Source of the DNA: JAJDTQ01 sp965204235
GTDB taxonomy: Bacteria > Desulfobacterota > Binatia > UBA9968 > JAJDTQ01
Direction: 5' to 3'
DNA: 64,000 bases
NCBI GenBank assembly: GCA_965204235.1
Contig: OZ241979.1
Span: 992,001 to 1,056,000 of the forward strand
This document shows, in pieces, positions 53,516-62,194 of the stretch (positions are counted from its first letter, which is position 1; each line of letters opens with the position of its first letter). A program made the position numbers and the translations under genes. The notes beneath the pieces were generated by a model that was not told the origin of the DNA, searched no databases, and saw only the letters and a program-made list of their open reading frames with translations.

Positions 53516-53618
53516 ACAGACGCCCTCTCCCCATCGCCGGCGCCGGATGCGGCGGCCCGTGGAGAATGCGGCGGCGACCCATGGATCATGCACGTTCGAT
53601 TCGTCAGGAGTGACTGCC

Positions 53619-54596
53619 ATGAACCTTTCCCCTTACGGAAACCCTGAGCAATTGTCCCCGTTCGTCCCGAGCGTAGCGAAGCGAAGTCGAGCCTCCGTTC
53701 GTCCTGAGCGTAGCGAAGCGAAGTCGAAGGACGCGCTTTCCCATAGGGAGAGGCGCCTCAAACCGGGATGTATGGCTGCCCTTGTCTTGGCTGCCTTTGT
53801 CCTGACCGCCGAGTCCGTGTCCGTAATCGCAGAGGTCGCGCCCGCCGGGGAAGCAGTCAGGGCCGCTGAACGGGTGACCCTGGCCGGCGAGTTCGCACGG
53901 CCCGGCGCCTACACGGTGCGCAAGGGCGAGCGTCTGTCCGAACTGATACGACGCGCCGGTGGGCTGACCGCGGTTGCCTTTCCCTATGGCGCGGTGTTCA
54001 CCCGGGAACGGGTCAAGCGCGCCGAGGAGGCCGCGCTAAGACGTGCGGCGAGCGAAGTGGACGCGACACTGGCGGCGCTGAAGGCCAAGCCCGACACGAA
54101 GGAGACGCGGATGGCCGCGTTCGCGCGCATGTCGGCGCGACTGCGAGCCGCCGAGCCGGTCGGGCGCGTGGTCGTCGAGGCGGACCCGACCCTGTTGCGG
54201 GTGCGGCCCGACCTCGACACCGTACTCGAACCGGGCGACCGCCTCTTCGTGCCAAGGCGACCGAACTACGTCACGGTGGTCGGCGGCGTCCAGAATCCGA
54301 GCGCAGTCCGCTTCCAATCGGGCCTGACCGCAGCCGACTACGTCCACAGGACCGGCGGCTTCCAGGCAACCGCGGACGACAGCCGGGTCTTCGTGGTCCT
54401 GCCCAACGGAGAAGCCCACCGGGTCGGCGCCTCCCTGTGGAACTACCAACCCCTGCACGTGCCCCCCGGCAGCACGATCATCGTACCGGACGATCCCGCG
54501 TCCGCGTCCTCGGACCCGATCCTGCGCAGCCTCGCCCCGATCCGCAGCCTGTTGCTGTCCGCAGAGGCGGCGGCAGGGGTGCTGCCGGGGAATTGA
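53619..54596 (+). CDS. YjbG/GfcC-like capsule protein with a repeat element inserted near its N-terminus
   Basis: A 325-residue protein. The conserved part starts at VTLAGEFARPGAYTVRKGER (SLBB-like) and continues with LSELIRRAGGLTAVAFPYGA, a long helix and a second SLBB-like segment VVGGVQNPSAVRFQSGLT, as in YjbG. An AGGAG sits 8 bases before the ATG at 53619, but between this start and the hydrophobic signal core (ALVLAAFVLTAESVSVIA) about 45 residues are encoded by an in-frame dispersed repeat (53635-53770). Translation from 53772 would bypass it but lacks a ribosome binding site. Confidence 0.8.
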   Translation: MNLSPYGNPEQLSPFVPSVAKRSRASVRPERSEAKSKDALSHRERRLKPGCMAALVLAAFVLTAESVSVIAEVAPAGEAVRAAERVTLAGEFARPGAYTVRKGERLSELIRRAGGLTAVAFPYGAVFTRERVKRAEEAALRRAASEVDATLAALKAKPDTKETRMAAFARMSARLRAAEPVGRVVVEADPTLLRVRPDLDTVLEPGDRLFVPRRPNYVTVVGGVQNPSAVRFQSGLTAADYVHRTGGFQATADDSRVFVVLPNGEAHRVGASLWNYQPLHVPPGSTIIVPDDPASASSDPILRSLAPIRSLLLSAEAAAGVLPGN

Positions 54597-54694
54597 AACT
54601 GCTTCTCCTTCAGGAAGCGTCCCATTGAGGGTCAAAAAACATCGAACAACCAGATGCACTCGACAGGGAAAGCGCTATGAGATCAATGCTGACC

Positions 54695-55624
54695 TTATTG
54701 GCTCTCGGCACCCTTGCTGCTGTCGAGTTTCAGATACCGTAGTTCGAACTTCGACAGCCATTCACCCGCCAATGGTTTCCAAGCTTCCGCCACCGCAGCC
54801 AGATCGAAGGCGGAAAACGTCATCTCATCGCGCAGGAGCGCACGGTACCCCTCGATCACGTCCCGGCAACGGAGATCTTCGGGGTGATGGACGACGGTTA
54901 GCCTTCCCTCCGCATACCTGGAATCGCGATGCCGCAGCAAGGACCATGCAAGCAGATGATCGCGCCAGAGTTGGTTATACTTCATCTCGGACACTTGGCC
55001 ACTCATATCCGGCCGCCAAGGCGCGTCCTTCGTCATCCAGCGCCGATATTCCTCTTTGTCGTACTCCTTCTGCTTTGAGAACGGTTCGCTGAGCTTGGTC
55101 TCGATGCCTATGAAACCCATCCGGCCGCCTTTCGTTTCGTATTCGATGAACGCATCGAACGCTGTTCTGTCGTGCAAGTACTCGGCAGCGGGTTCCGGCG
55201 CCCACTCGAAACGCACGCACACCACTCGTGCGATGTTTCCTCCCCACAAGGCTCGCACCAGATTGGCGGCGCTCTCCGGGTCGAGTGCGAGCTGACCGAA
55301 CAGATTGAAACACATGGGCTGGCTCGACAGCATGTTGCGCAGCAGACGAAATGGCTCCGCCCCGCGTCCGCCCTCCGCAATCCGCTGCTTGGCCAACGCA
55401 AAGATACCGGGGGTCAGGAAGTTGAGACCTTCGTCCGCGGATTCCTCCGTCAGCATATTCCCATAAAGAGTCGTACATGTTGCACGGGGACCGGTTCCAT
55501 AAGGTACGCCGAGCACCCGATCCCTATACCAGCTCTGGTGCAGCCTCATTCGCCTCGTGAAATTATCATCGTTCTCGTACTGTGGTCCGATTCCTCTCCC
55601 ATCGTTCATATCTCCGCTGGACAT
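54695..55624 (-). CDS. PD-(D/E)XK nuclease-like protein (PGN_0703-type putative restriction endonuclease)
   Basis: A 309-residue protein. A central nuclease core reads TAFDAFIEYETKGGRMGFIG then IETKL, i.e. Asp followed by E-x-K, the PD-(D/E)XK signature; the preceding SSQPMCFNLFGQLALD segment is characteristic of PGN_0703-like putative restriction enzymes. No methylase is adjacent. It is encoded 15 bases downstream of the membrane protein gene and belongs to a three-gene unit led by an XRE-ImmA regulator. Defence function is inference. Confidence 0.7.
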   Translation of the reverse strand: MSSGDMNDGRGIGPQYENDDNFTRRMRLHQSWYRDRVLGVPYGTGPRATCTTLYGNMLTEESADEGLNFLTPGIFALAKQRIAEGGRGAEPFRLLRNMLSSQPMCFNLFGQLALDPESAANLVRALWGGNIARVVCVRFEWAPEPAAEYLHDRTAFDAFIEYETKGGRMGFIGIETKLSEPFSKQKEYDKEEYRRWMTKDAPWRPDMSGQVSEMKYNQLWRDHLLAWSLLRHRDSRYAEGRLTVVHHPEDLRCRDVIEGYRALLRDEMTFSAFDLAAVAEAWKPLAGEWLSKFELRYLKLDSSKGAESQ

Positions 55625-55639
55625 GTGAATTCCCCTTTC

Positions 55640-56671
55640 TTACGATCCGTTGCCACGTCCGATATGACGCAATATAATATAACGGAGAGTCCGGTTCAGC
55701 AGAGCCAGGGCTGCGAGCCCCACTTGCACGAGAGTGGCGACTATCAGCTTGATGGCATACAAAACCTCATCGCTCCAACGGAGCGTAGCGCGCAATGCCC
55801 TTGACTTGCCAAGCACTTCGACGGCCGCACGCGCACGTTTCCCGCCCGCTCTTGCGAGACTCGCCAGCCGACTCGTGTCGGCCGGAACGTCGATATGGCG
55901 CAGGAAGCCGATCGTTTCGGCATACGATCCGGTTGCGTGGTGGATGCGGCCGAGGTCGCTCATCGTTCCGTGTAGCCGGGAAAAATCGAGCGCACGAACC
56001 TGTTTCCACAGGACAGCCTCAAAGCTCTTCGTCAGAGACCCCATACGCCGGGCGACCCGCAACGCCGTTGTCCCTGCCTTGACTGTTACGAAGCTTCCAC
56101 CCGTGACGGGGACGGCGACAGTCGCAACAAGCCCCAGTGCGGCAAGGCCGACTTCCAGATCATCAACCGGATCCCCGGCCTTCCATGCTTGAATATTCCG
56201 TAGGATAGCTATCCCGTCTCCGACGGGGGTCAGTTCCAGAGGAAAATTGCAGACCTTCAAGGTGTCGAGATCGGGGCAGTCGTTGGCGTCGATGGCGCAC
56301 CTCAAACAGAACTTCGTGCGATGCAGCATCGCGCCGTCCGACTTGCGCGCTGATTCCATTCTCGCTGCCAAGGGCGGATCGGGCGAGATTTCCTCCTTCT
56401 CTGCGATCTCCAGTATCAGATCCATCCTGGACCAGTCTCGCGGCTCCTCTGCAAGAGCGGCCTCGATTCTGGTATCGAGCCAATCCTGATCCACTTCTGC
56501 CGCAATCATCCGGTCGATCCGCAAGATGAGGGACTCGGTCTCCCGCTCAACCCACAGCGCTGCGAAGGGCTTACGGGCGAGCGAGACGAGCGAGACACTC
56601 AGCATCACGACCGTGGTCAACGTGCTGATGCCTAACAGCAAGGCCAATCCCTGTCCAATCCGTTTTTTCAT
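55640..56671 (-). CDS. hypothetical membrane protein
   Basis: A 343-residue protein with one strong N-terminal membrane helix (GLALLLGISTLTTVVMLSVSLVSL), an acidic soluble region with a four-Cys segment FCLRCAIDANDCPDLD and VCNFP (about 130-150), an Ala/Val/Gly-rich hydrophobic stretch (about 180-205) and a C-terminal helix (IVATLVQVGLAALALL). I do not recognise the family. It sits between an XRE-ImmA regulator and a nuclease gene with short gaps (53 and 15 bases). Confidence 0.65.
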   Translation of the reverse strand: MKKRIGQGLALLLGISTLTTVVMLSVSLVSLARKPFAALWVERETESLILRIDRMIAAEVDQDWLDTRIEAALAEEPRDWSRMDLILEIAEKEEISPDPPLAARMESARKSDGAMLHRTKFCLRCAIDANDCPDLDTLKVCNFPLELTPVGDGIAILRNIQAWKAGDPVDDLEVGLAALGLVATVAVPVTGGSFVTVKAGTTALRVARRMGSLTKSFEAVLWKQVRALDFSRLHGTMSDLGRIHHATGSYAETIGFLRHIDVPADTSRLASLARAGGKRARAAVEVLGKSRALRATLRWSDEVLYAIKLIVATLVQVGLAALALLNRTLRYIILRHIGRGNGS

Positions 56672-56724
56672 CCCGCCAGCTACCATATGCCGCAACTACC
56701 GCTGTAATGGCGCGCCATGACGTC

Positions 56725-57831
56725 TCACAACGTAACCGAGGACTTGACCCCATGCCCCGTGAACAGGTCCGCAAGGTCCTCGATGGTCCCGTCGAGCAGG
56801 GCGGCGGCGCGCCGCACCGAGACGAGGCCCTTGTCGATGGCCAAGCCCATCACTTCCATGAACGGTTTCGAGAACAAGGGAGGCGGGATTGCCTCTACGT
56901 CATCGTGTCCGTTGTTGCGCAACGCCGTTTGGGGCAATGAACGCGCCGCTGTCGCCGTCAGTTCTCCCAGCGCCACGAGTCGCCAGCTCAGGGCCGAGGA
57001 CGTCACGTGGAGTTCGTCCGCTGCCGAGTTCAACCGCATGACCAGTTCTTCCCTGTCCAGGCGCGGCCAGTCGCCGAACCGCTCCAGTGCGCCAACCGGC
57101 ATGAGCACGGCTCCGGCAAAGTTGTTGGCGAGTTGCTCCACGCGGTTGCCGCCGGTCTCCACTGCCTCTTCCGAGTGCTCGGGCGGCATGGTCTCCCAGG
57201 TGAGGACATGAAACAATTCGTGGGCGAGGTCGAAGTGACGGCGGCCGGCGACCTCACGGCGTGCGATCAGCACCGCGTCCATCTCCGGCAGGCGGCAGGC
57301 CGCGCCCGAAATACCATCGAACGCATCGACCATGAGGACCAGAACGCCGAAGTCCTGTTCCATGACCTCGGCCAAGCGGACCGCCGGCGTCGTGCCGAGG
57401 TGGAACTCGGCAACGAACCGCTCGCCGGCCTGCATGGCGTCCTCGAAGCTTGAGCGGCGGGTGAGACCGAGGGCGCTGCGCAAAAGCCGGGTCTCGCGGC
57501 CGACCTGGGGAGCCAGTGCCCGGAAGGCGGCTATCCAACGTCCGGCTTCGCGCTCGTAGGCTTGGAGTCGGCCCGGGGCAACCCCGGATTGCCGCCACGA
57601 AAAACGTCCTTCGCCAACGAGCCGAAAGGGGTCGGTGAAGTATTCCAGCGGCGCGCCGAGCTTCTCCACCGCGAGCACCAGTTCGTCCGCGGTCACCCGC
57701 CGCACACCGGTCTCCATGGCCGAAACGGTCTGCCGGTCCTTGAAGCCGAACAGACGCGCAAGGTCGTCCTGGGAAAGTTTGCGCTCCTCGCGCAGGGCCT
57801 TGATCCGGGCGCCAATCGGGTGTGTCGTCAT
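56725..57831 (-). CDS. XRE-family regulator with ImmA/IrrE metallopeptidase domain
   Basis: A 368-residue protein. The N-terminal helix-turn-helix (IGARIKALREERKLSQDDLA, ARLFGFKDRQTVSAME) is followed by a COG2856-type peptidase with zinc motif HELFH near residue 205 and downstream acidic residues in NRVEQLANNFAGAVLMP. Such proteins cleave repressors or antitoxins and control mobile elements or defence genes. The ATG at 57831 has GGAG upstream. First gene of the unit with the membrane protein and PD-(D/E)XK nuclease. Confidence 0.88.
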   Translation of the reverse strand: MTTHPIGARIKALREERKLSQDDLARLFGFKDRQTVSAMETGVRRVTADELVLAVEKLGAPLEYFTDPFRLVGEGRFSWRQSGVAPGRLQAYEREAGRWIAAFRALAPQVGRETRLLRSALGLTRRSSFEDAMQAGERFVAEFHLGTTPAVRLAEVMEQDFGVLVLMVDAFDGISGAACRLPEMDAVLIARREVAGRRHFDLAHELFHVLTWETMPPEHSEEAVETGGNRVEQLANNFAGAVLMPVGALERFGDWPRLDREELVMRLNSAADELHVTSSALSWRLVALGELTATAARSLPQTALRNNGHDDVEAIPPPLFSKPFMEVMGLAIDKGLVSVRRAAALLDGTIEDLADLFTGHGVKSSVTL

Positions 57832-57974
57832 CAGGGTCTCCGAGGATCCATCTGCTTGCAATACGCCATATGCAAGGATTCTATGCGAAACCGCGACTTA
57901 AAGCAACCCGACGCTTGTACGGCAGCTTGCTCCGGACCAGGCGTTCGGTGGGTCCTGACGCTAAGACGCTTGTG

Positions 57975-58066
57975 TAACCGGCAAATGGACGATACTCTAA
58001 CCGGCAATCAGACGCTTGCATAACCGGCAGATAGACGCTAGCCTAACCGGCAAATGGCCGTTCAGG
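57975..58066 (+). repeat. four 23-bp iterons at the 5' end of a DUF4143 ATPase gene
   Basis: TAACCGGCA occurs at 57975, 57998, 58021 and 58044, each exactly 23 bases from the next, followed by a looser A-T-x-GACGCT part (less conserved in the first and last unit). The start codon at 58054 is inside the fourth unit. GACGCTTG is also scattered further upstream (57910 and 57965). A regular array of this kind suggests a protein-binding operator or an initiation-type site. Confidence 0.75.
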
Positions 58067-59301
58067 ATGAGTTGCTTCCCCGCCACTTGGCGCCGGTGGT
58101 CCGAGCCGCGCTTGCGGATACGCCCGTGGTCTGCCTGATCGGTCCGCGGCAAAGCGGCAAGACCACGCTTGCGCAGCAGCTTGCGCCGGATCGGGCGTTC
58201 GTGAGCCTCGACGACCCCCGCTACCACCGAACGGCGAGCACGGACCCGGCCGGCTTCGTCGCCAGCCTGCCGGACGAGGTGATCCTGGACGAAGTGCAGC
58301 GCGTGCCGGAGTTGCTCCCCGCCGTCAAGCTCGCCGTGGATGGAAACCGCCGTCCCGGACGATTTCTCCTCACCGGTTCGGCCAACTTGCTGTTGTTGCC
58401 GAGGGTCACCGAGTCGTTGGCCGGGCGTATGGAAATCGCGCGGCTGAACCCCCTGACCGAGGCGGAGAAGATGCGAGTTCCCGGCCGTTTCATCAGCGCC
58501 CTGTTGGCGGGAACGCTTCGGCCAGCGCTGAAACCGGCGCCGCACGACAACGGGCCAACGCTGCCGGAGCGGCTGGTGGCGGGCGGCTATCCCGAGCCGT
58601 TGACCCGACCGCCGGCCCGCGCCCGGCAGTGGCATCGACAGTACCTGCGCACTATCGTCGAGCGCGACTTGGGGAACGTGGCGCGGGTCAGGGACGCCGA
58701 CGAGGTAGCCCGGCTGTTGGAGTTGCTGGCCCTGCGCAGTGCGCACCTTCTGAACGTCAACGGATGGGCCAACGATCTCCGTTTGCACCGCGAGACCGTG
58801 GAACACTACCTCGCCGTGCTCGAAAGGCTGTTCCTCGTGCGCCGGCTGCCTCCCTGGCACCGCAACGCGGCCAAACGCCTCGTCAAGTCGCCGAAGGTGC
58901 ATCTGCTGGACACCGGCTTGGCCGCGGCGCTTGCCGACCTGACAGCCGGAGACTGGCTCCATGCCCGACACCGCATGGGCTTCCTGCTGGAGTCTTTCGT
59001 GGTTCAGCAACTCGTGGCGCAGGCGGCCTGGACCGACCCCGACCTCCGCTTCTGGCATTACCGGGACAAGGACCAAGTGGAGGTTGACCTGGTGATGACC
59101 CGGGGCCGGGCGGTCTGGGGCATCGAGGTCAAGTCGGGGATGTCCCCGGGGCCGGGAGACGGCAAGGGACTCGCACGACTCGCCGCCCTCTGCGGCAAGG
59201 ACTTCCGACAGGGCATCCTGTTCCATGCCGGTGACGCCATCCTGCCCTTGGCCGACAAACGCATGATCGCGGCGCCGTTGCGGGTGCTGTGGGAGTGGTA
59301 G
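58054..59301 (+). CDS. AAA-type ATPase with C-terminal DUF4143 domain
   Basis: A 415-residue protein: Walker A GPRQSGKTT (about 31-39), Walker B VILDEVQRVPE, sensor LLTGSANLLLL, then DUF4143 with LDTGLAAAL and the nuclease-like DQVEVDLVM...WGIEVKSG (D and E-x-K). Its start lies in the fourth 23-bp iteron, so the array may autoregulate the gene. Same family as 3495 and 59337, but only moderately similar, so these are independent acquisitions. Confidence 0.88.
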   Translation: MAVQDELLPRHLAPVVRAALADTPVVCLIGPRQSGKTTLAQQLAPDRAFVSLDDPRYHRTASTDPAGFVASLPDEVILDEVQRVPELLPAVKLAVDGNRRPGRFLLTGSANLLLLPRVTESLAGRMEIARLNPLTEAEKMRVPGRFISALLAGTLRPALKPAPHDNGPTLPERLVAGGYPEPLTRPPARARQWHRQYLRTIVERDLGNVARVRDADEVARLLELLALRSAHLLNVNGWANDLRLHRETVEHYLAVLERLFLVRRLPPWHRNAAKRLVKSPKVHLLDTGLAAALADLTAGDWLHARHRMGFLLESFVVQQLVAQAAWTDPDLRFWHYRDKDQVEVDLVMTRGRAVWGIEVKSGMSPGPGDGKGLARLAALCGKDFRQGILFHAGDAILPLADKRMIAAPLRVLWEW

Positions 59302-59336
59302 TGCGGGGCGTTGGTTAGAGGTTCCACAAGCCCATC

Positions 59337-60539
59337 TCACAAGTGCTCGCGCATCCTCAAGGCGTTGACGGCGAGCATGTCCCTGGCTACCGGGAAGCTG
59401 TCGCCGGTTCGGCATAACACCAACGCCGGCAGCCGGGCCGCCCGCAGCAGCGGTTGGACGGCCAGAAGCCGCTGGAAGTCCTTTCGCCCCGGCAGCTCTT
59501 TCCACTTCGCTTCCGCCAGCGTCAACCGGCCGTCCTTCTCGACGACGAAATCGACTTCCCGGGACTGGTCCCGGTAGAACCACAGGGAGGCTTCGGGCGC
59601 GGTGGCCGACAGGTACTTGCGCAACTCCCCGAACACGAACGTCTCCCAGATGGCGCCGATGAGGTAGCTGTCCATGACCGAGTCCCGGTTCAGCCCCAGC
59701 AGGAAACACAGGAGTCCGACGTCGTTGAAGTAGAGCTTGGGGGTCTTGGCAAGACGCTTTCCGACGTTGGCGAAATACGGTTCGAGCAGCGTGATCTGGT
59801 TGGACGCTTGGAGAACGCTCAGCCACTCCGCGGCGGTCTTGTTGCTGATCCCCACTTCCTTGGACAACTCGGTCCTGTTGAGGAGTTGTCCGGTCCGCAC
59901 GGCGCTCGCGCGCATGAACCGGTCGAAGTCCCTGAGCGAGGAGACGTTCAGGAGTTGCCGCACGTCGCGCTCCAGGTAGGTGGCTTGGTAGCTGCTGAAG
60001 TAGTCGGTCGGCCTCATGTCGGGGTCCTTCCAGAGCTGGGGCATGAAGCCCCGGACCAGGATCCCGGCGATGCCTTCGCGCCGCTCGCGGTCATGGAACG
60101 CGTCGCCGAGCTCCTCGATGGACAGACCTTCGAGCTCCAAAACGCCGCAACGGCCCGCCAGCGAATCCGACACCTCCTTCATGAGGCTGAATTTCTGCGA
60201 GCCGGTGAGGATGAACTGCCCGTTGGCGTCCCGGTTCCCGTCGATCTCGACCTTGAGATGGCGAAAGAGATTGGGGGCGTATTGCACTTCGTCCACCAGA
60301 AGCGGCGGAGGATGCCGCAGGAGGAACGATCGCGGGTCTTCCTCGGCAAGCTGCGCTTGCGCAGGAAGGTCCAGGCTCACGTAGTGGTGACCGGGAAACA
60401 GCCGGGTGAGCAGGGTGGTCTTGCCGGTCTGTCGGGCGCCTGTGACCACCACCGCGGGAAAGTGCGCGGCCAAACGCAAGACCGCGGTTGCAATCTCTCT
60501 CCGGAATTCCTTGGTGGACAATTCCACAACGGACACCAC
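59337..60539 (-). CDS. AAA-type ATPase with C-terminal DUF4143 domain
   Basis: A 400-residue protein: Walker A GARQTGKTT, Walker B LLVDEVQYAP, LTGSQKFSLMKEVSDSLAG, then DUF4143 with LYFNDVGLLCFLLG and REVDFVVEKDGRLTLAEAKW (D and E-x-K). The 5' end is disturbed: a 31-base segment covering the presumed start (60501-60531) is repeated at 60574-60604 in another frame, so the true start is uncertain; GTG at 60539 is the longest. Convergent with the other ATPase gene. Confidence 0.85.
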   Translation of the reverse strand: MVSVVELSTKEFRREIATAVLRLAAHFPAVVVTGARQTGKTTLLTRLFPGHHYVSLDLPAQAQLAEEDPRSFLLRHPPPLLVDEVQYAPNLFRHLKVEIDGNRDANGQFILTGSQKFSLMKEVSDSLAGRCGVLELEGLSIEELGDAFHDRERREGIAGILVRGFMPQLWKDPDMRPTDYFSSYQATYLERDVRQLLNVSSLRDFDRFMRASAVRTGQLLNRTELSKEVGISNKTAAEWLSVLQASNQITLLEPYFANVGKRLAKTPKLYFNDVGLLCFLLGLNRDSVMDSYLIGAIWETFVFGELRKYLSATAPEASLWFYRDQSREVDFVVEKDGRLTLAEAKWKELPGRKDFQRLLAVQPLLRAARLPALVLCRTGDSFPVARDMLAVNALRMREHL

Positions 60540-60604
60540 TTAACCCAATTAGAATACCCCTAATCGAATACCCCCGGAGTTCCCTGGTGGACAATTCCAC
60601 AACG
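60501..60604. repeat. direct duplication at the 5' end of the DUF4143 ATPase gene
   Basis: A segment of about 31 bases containing GGTGGACAATTCCACAACG is present at 60501-60531 and 60574-60604. Between them GAATACCCC is also repeated. The copies differ at three positions and are out of frame relative to each other. Confidence 0.75.
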
Positions 60605-60701
60605 TATGTTTCGACAATATAGGAAATCCAATCTCAGATTTACTGGAGTTGTACTTACAGGATTACCGAGTGAAATGCAATGACTACCCGGTCCCGGGGA
60701 C

Positions 60702-62186
60702 TCACCGGCCGCCCGTGAGCCTCTGGTCCACGTGCCGCATGGCCATGCAGTCGTCTTCGTTGTAGCGGGTCGCCTTTTCGGCCATGGCCCGGTTGCCGGT
60801 GTCGAGGTAGTCCCAGTAGCACACCAGCGCATCGTAGGCGCCGAACCCGCTCCGGCGCCAGTGGAACCCCAGGGCGGGGGCCACGCTCTCGATGGAGAAA
60901 TTCGGCGCCGGCAGGTGCACGGCGTCCTGGATGCATCGCTTGAGATCGACGCAGGAGCCCGCCAGCCGCGTCAACCGCCCCACCAGCTTCGGCCAGCGGC
61001 GCATGACCGCCTCCATCTGGCGGACTTCGTAGTCGGTCCAGTGGTAGAGGCGCGTCGCTTCGACGTCGTCGCCCACGTAATCCAGGAAGGCTTCGAAGAT
61101 GTGCGGCTCGTCCTCGGCCCCGCGCGCGAGGAAGCTGACGAACCGGTCTCTGGCGCCGTCCCAGCACCCGATGAGGTACACGTGAGGCGGCACGGTGGGA
61201 TGCACGTCGTCGGAAGTCTCGAAGTCGAAGTAGAGGAGCCGTCGGGCGCGGGGGATCCGCAGCTTGCGGCCGGCCCTGGCCACGGGGTTTCCGGTGCGGT
61301 AGCTCCGGGCCGCCCGGTAGGCCGCGGGGCCGTGGCGGGGTCCCAGGATCTCATCGACCTCTTCCGGGGAGCGGCGCCACACCTCGTCCACCCGGTGGAT
61401 GCCGGCGGCCCTGAGTTTGGCGCGCTCGGGCGCCCGCACGCCGGCCAGCAGCACCAGGTCCCGACGTTCATGCACCAGCCTGTCGCCGTATGCGCGCCAG
61501 GGGGAGTCGGTGACCTCTGGCGGCCGCCCCGGCTCGGGCGCCGCCGCGCCGTCCCGCAGCTCGACCCACCGCGAGACCGCGCTGTCGATCTCGTCCCCCC
61601 GGCCCGACACGTCCACGCGGCACACCTCGTCCCTCAGCGCGAGGCTCACCTCATCCGGCGTATATCCCTGGATGGCGCCCACCGCGCGGTTGTAGAGAGC
61701 CGCCTGGAGCACGAAGGGGGTGCGGACCTTGCGCGCGCGCTTTATCTCGACCACGCGATAGTGGTAAGGGCCCAGGTCCGAGCCGCGGCGGTCGTCGCGC
61801 ACCAGCAGGTCGCCCCTGCCATAGACGTCGCGGCCCAGGTCCCATAGCTGCGCCTGGTGGATGGCCGGAACCCCCGCCAGCATGGCTTCGAGGGTCCTGG
61901 CGAGGGCGTCGTAGCCGAAGTCCGGCTTGACCGCCAGGGCGTCCGGGTAGTGGGCGGCGACCCATGCGTCCTCGTGCTCCCGGCCCCGGCGGTAGCGCAT
62001 GAGGTCGTAGGGGCCGGTCTCGTCCACCGCCTCGCTCCGGGGCGCATGGTAATGGCACCAGACCCAGAACGGGTCGCTCAGGACCTTGCCCACCAGCGAC
62101 GGCCGCAAGCGCGGCCGTCCGCGGACCCTCTCCCCCGCGGTGGCGCGGTCGAGCAACGCGCGCAGCCGCACCGCGTCCCCGCGCAT
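60702..62186 (-). CDS. TM0106-family RecB-like nuclease
   Basis: A 494-residue predicted nuclease. The N-terminal half has a RecB-type core (DVYGRGDLLVRDD, then VVEIKRARKV and LQAALYNRAVG: D, E-x-K and a Q motif III). A helix-hairpin-helix-like middle follows (LRAAGIHRVDEVWRRSPEEV), then an RNase_H_2 C-terminal domain (LLYFDFETSD, YHWTDYEVRQM and ATRYNEDDCMAM). This two-nuclease arrangement is the TM0106 family; substrate is presumably DNA or RNA ends. It lies 8 bases after the M20 peptidase gene. Confidence 0.85.
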   Translation of the reverse strand: MRGDAVRLRALLDRATAGERVRGRPRLRPSLVGKVLSDPFWVWCHYHAPRSEAVDETGPYDLMRYRRGREHEDAWVAAHYPDALAVKPDFGYDALARTLEAMLAGVPAIHQAQLWDLGRDVYGRGDLLVRDDRRGSDLGPYHYRVVEIKRARKVRTPFVLQAALYNRAVGAIQGYTPDEVSLALRDEVCRVDVSGRGDEIDSAVSRWVELRDGAAAPEPGRPPEVTDSPWRAYGDRLVHERRDLVLLAGVRAPERAKLRAAGIHRVDEVWRRSPEEVDEILGPRHGPAAYRAARSYRTGNPVARAGRKLRIPRARRLLYFDFETSDDVHPTVPPHVYLIGCWDGARDRFVSFLARGAEDEPHIFEAFLDYVGDDVEATRLYHWTDYEVRQMEAVMRRWPKLVGRLTRLAGSCVDLKRCIQDAVHLPAPNFSIESVAPALGFHWRRSGFGAYDALVCYWDYLDTGNRAMAEKATRYNEDDCMAMRHVDQRLTGGR

Positions 62187-62194
62187 GGGCAGCG

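Noticed and set aside
57975..58066. CRISPR array
   Set aside because: The 23-bp period includes no separate unique spacer; only 9 bases are invariant and the start codon lies in the last unit.
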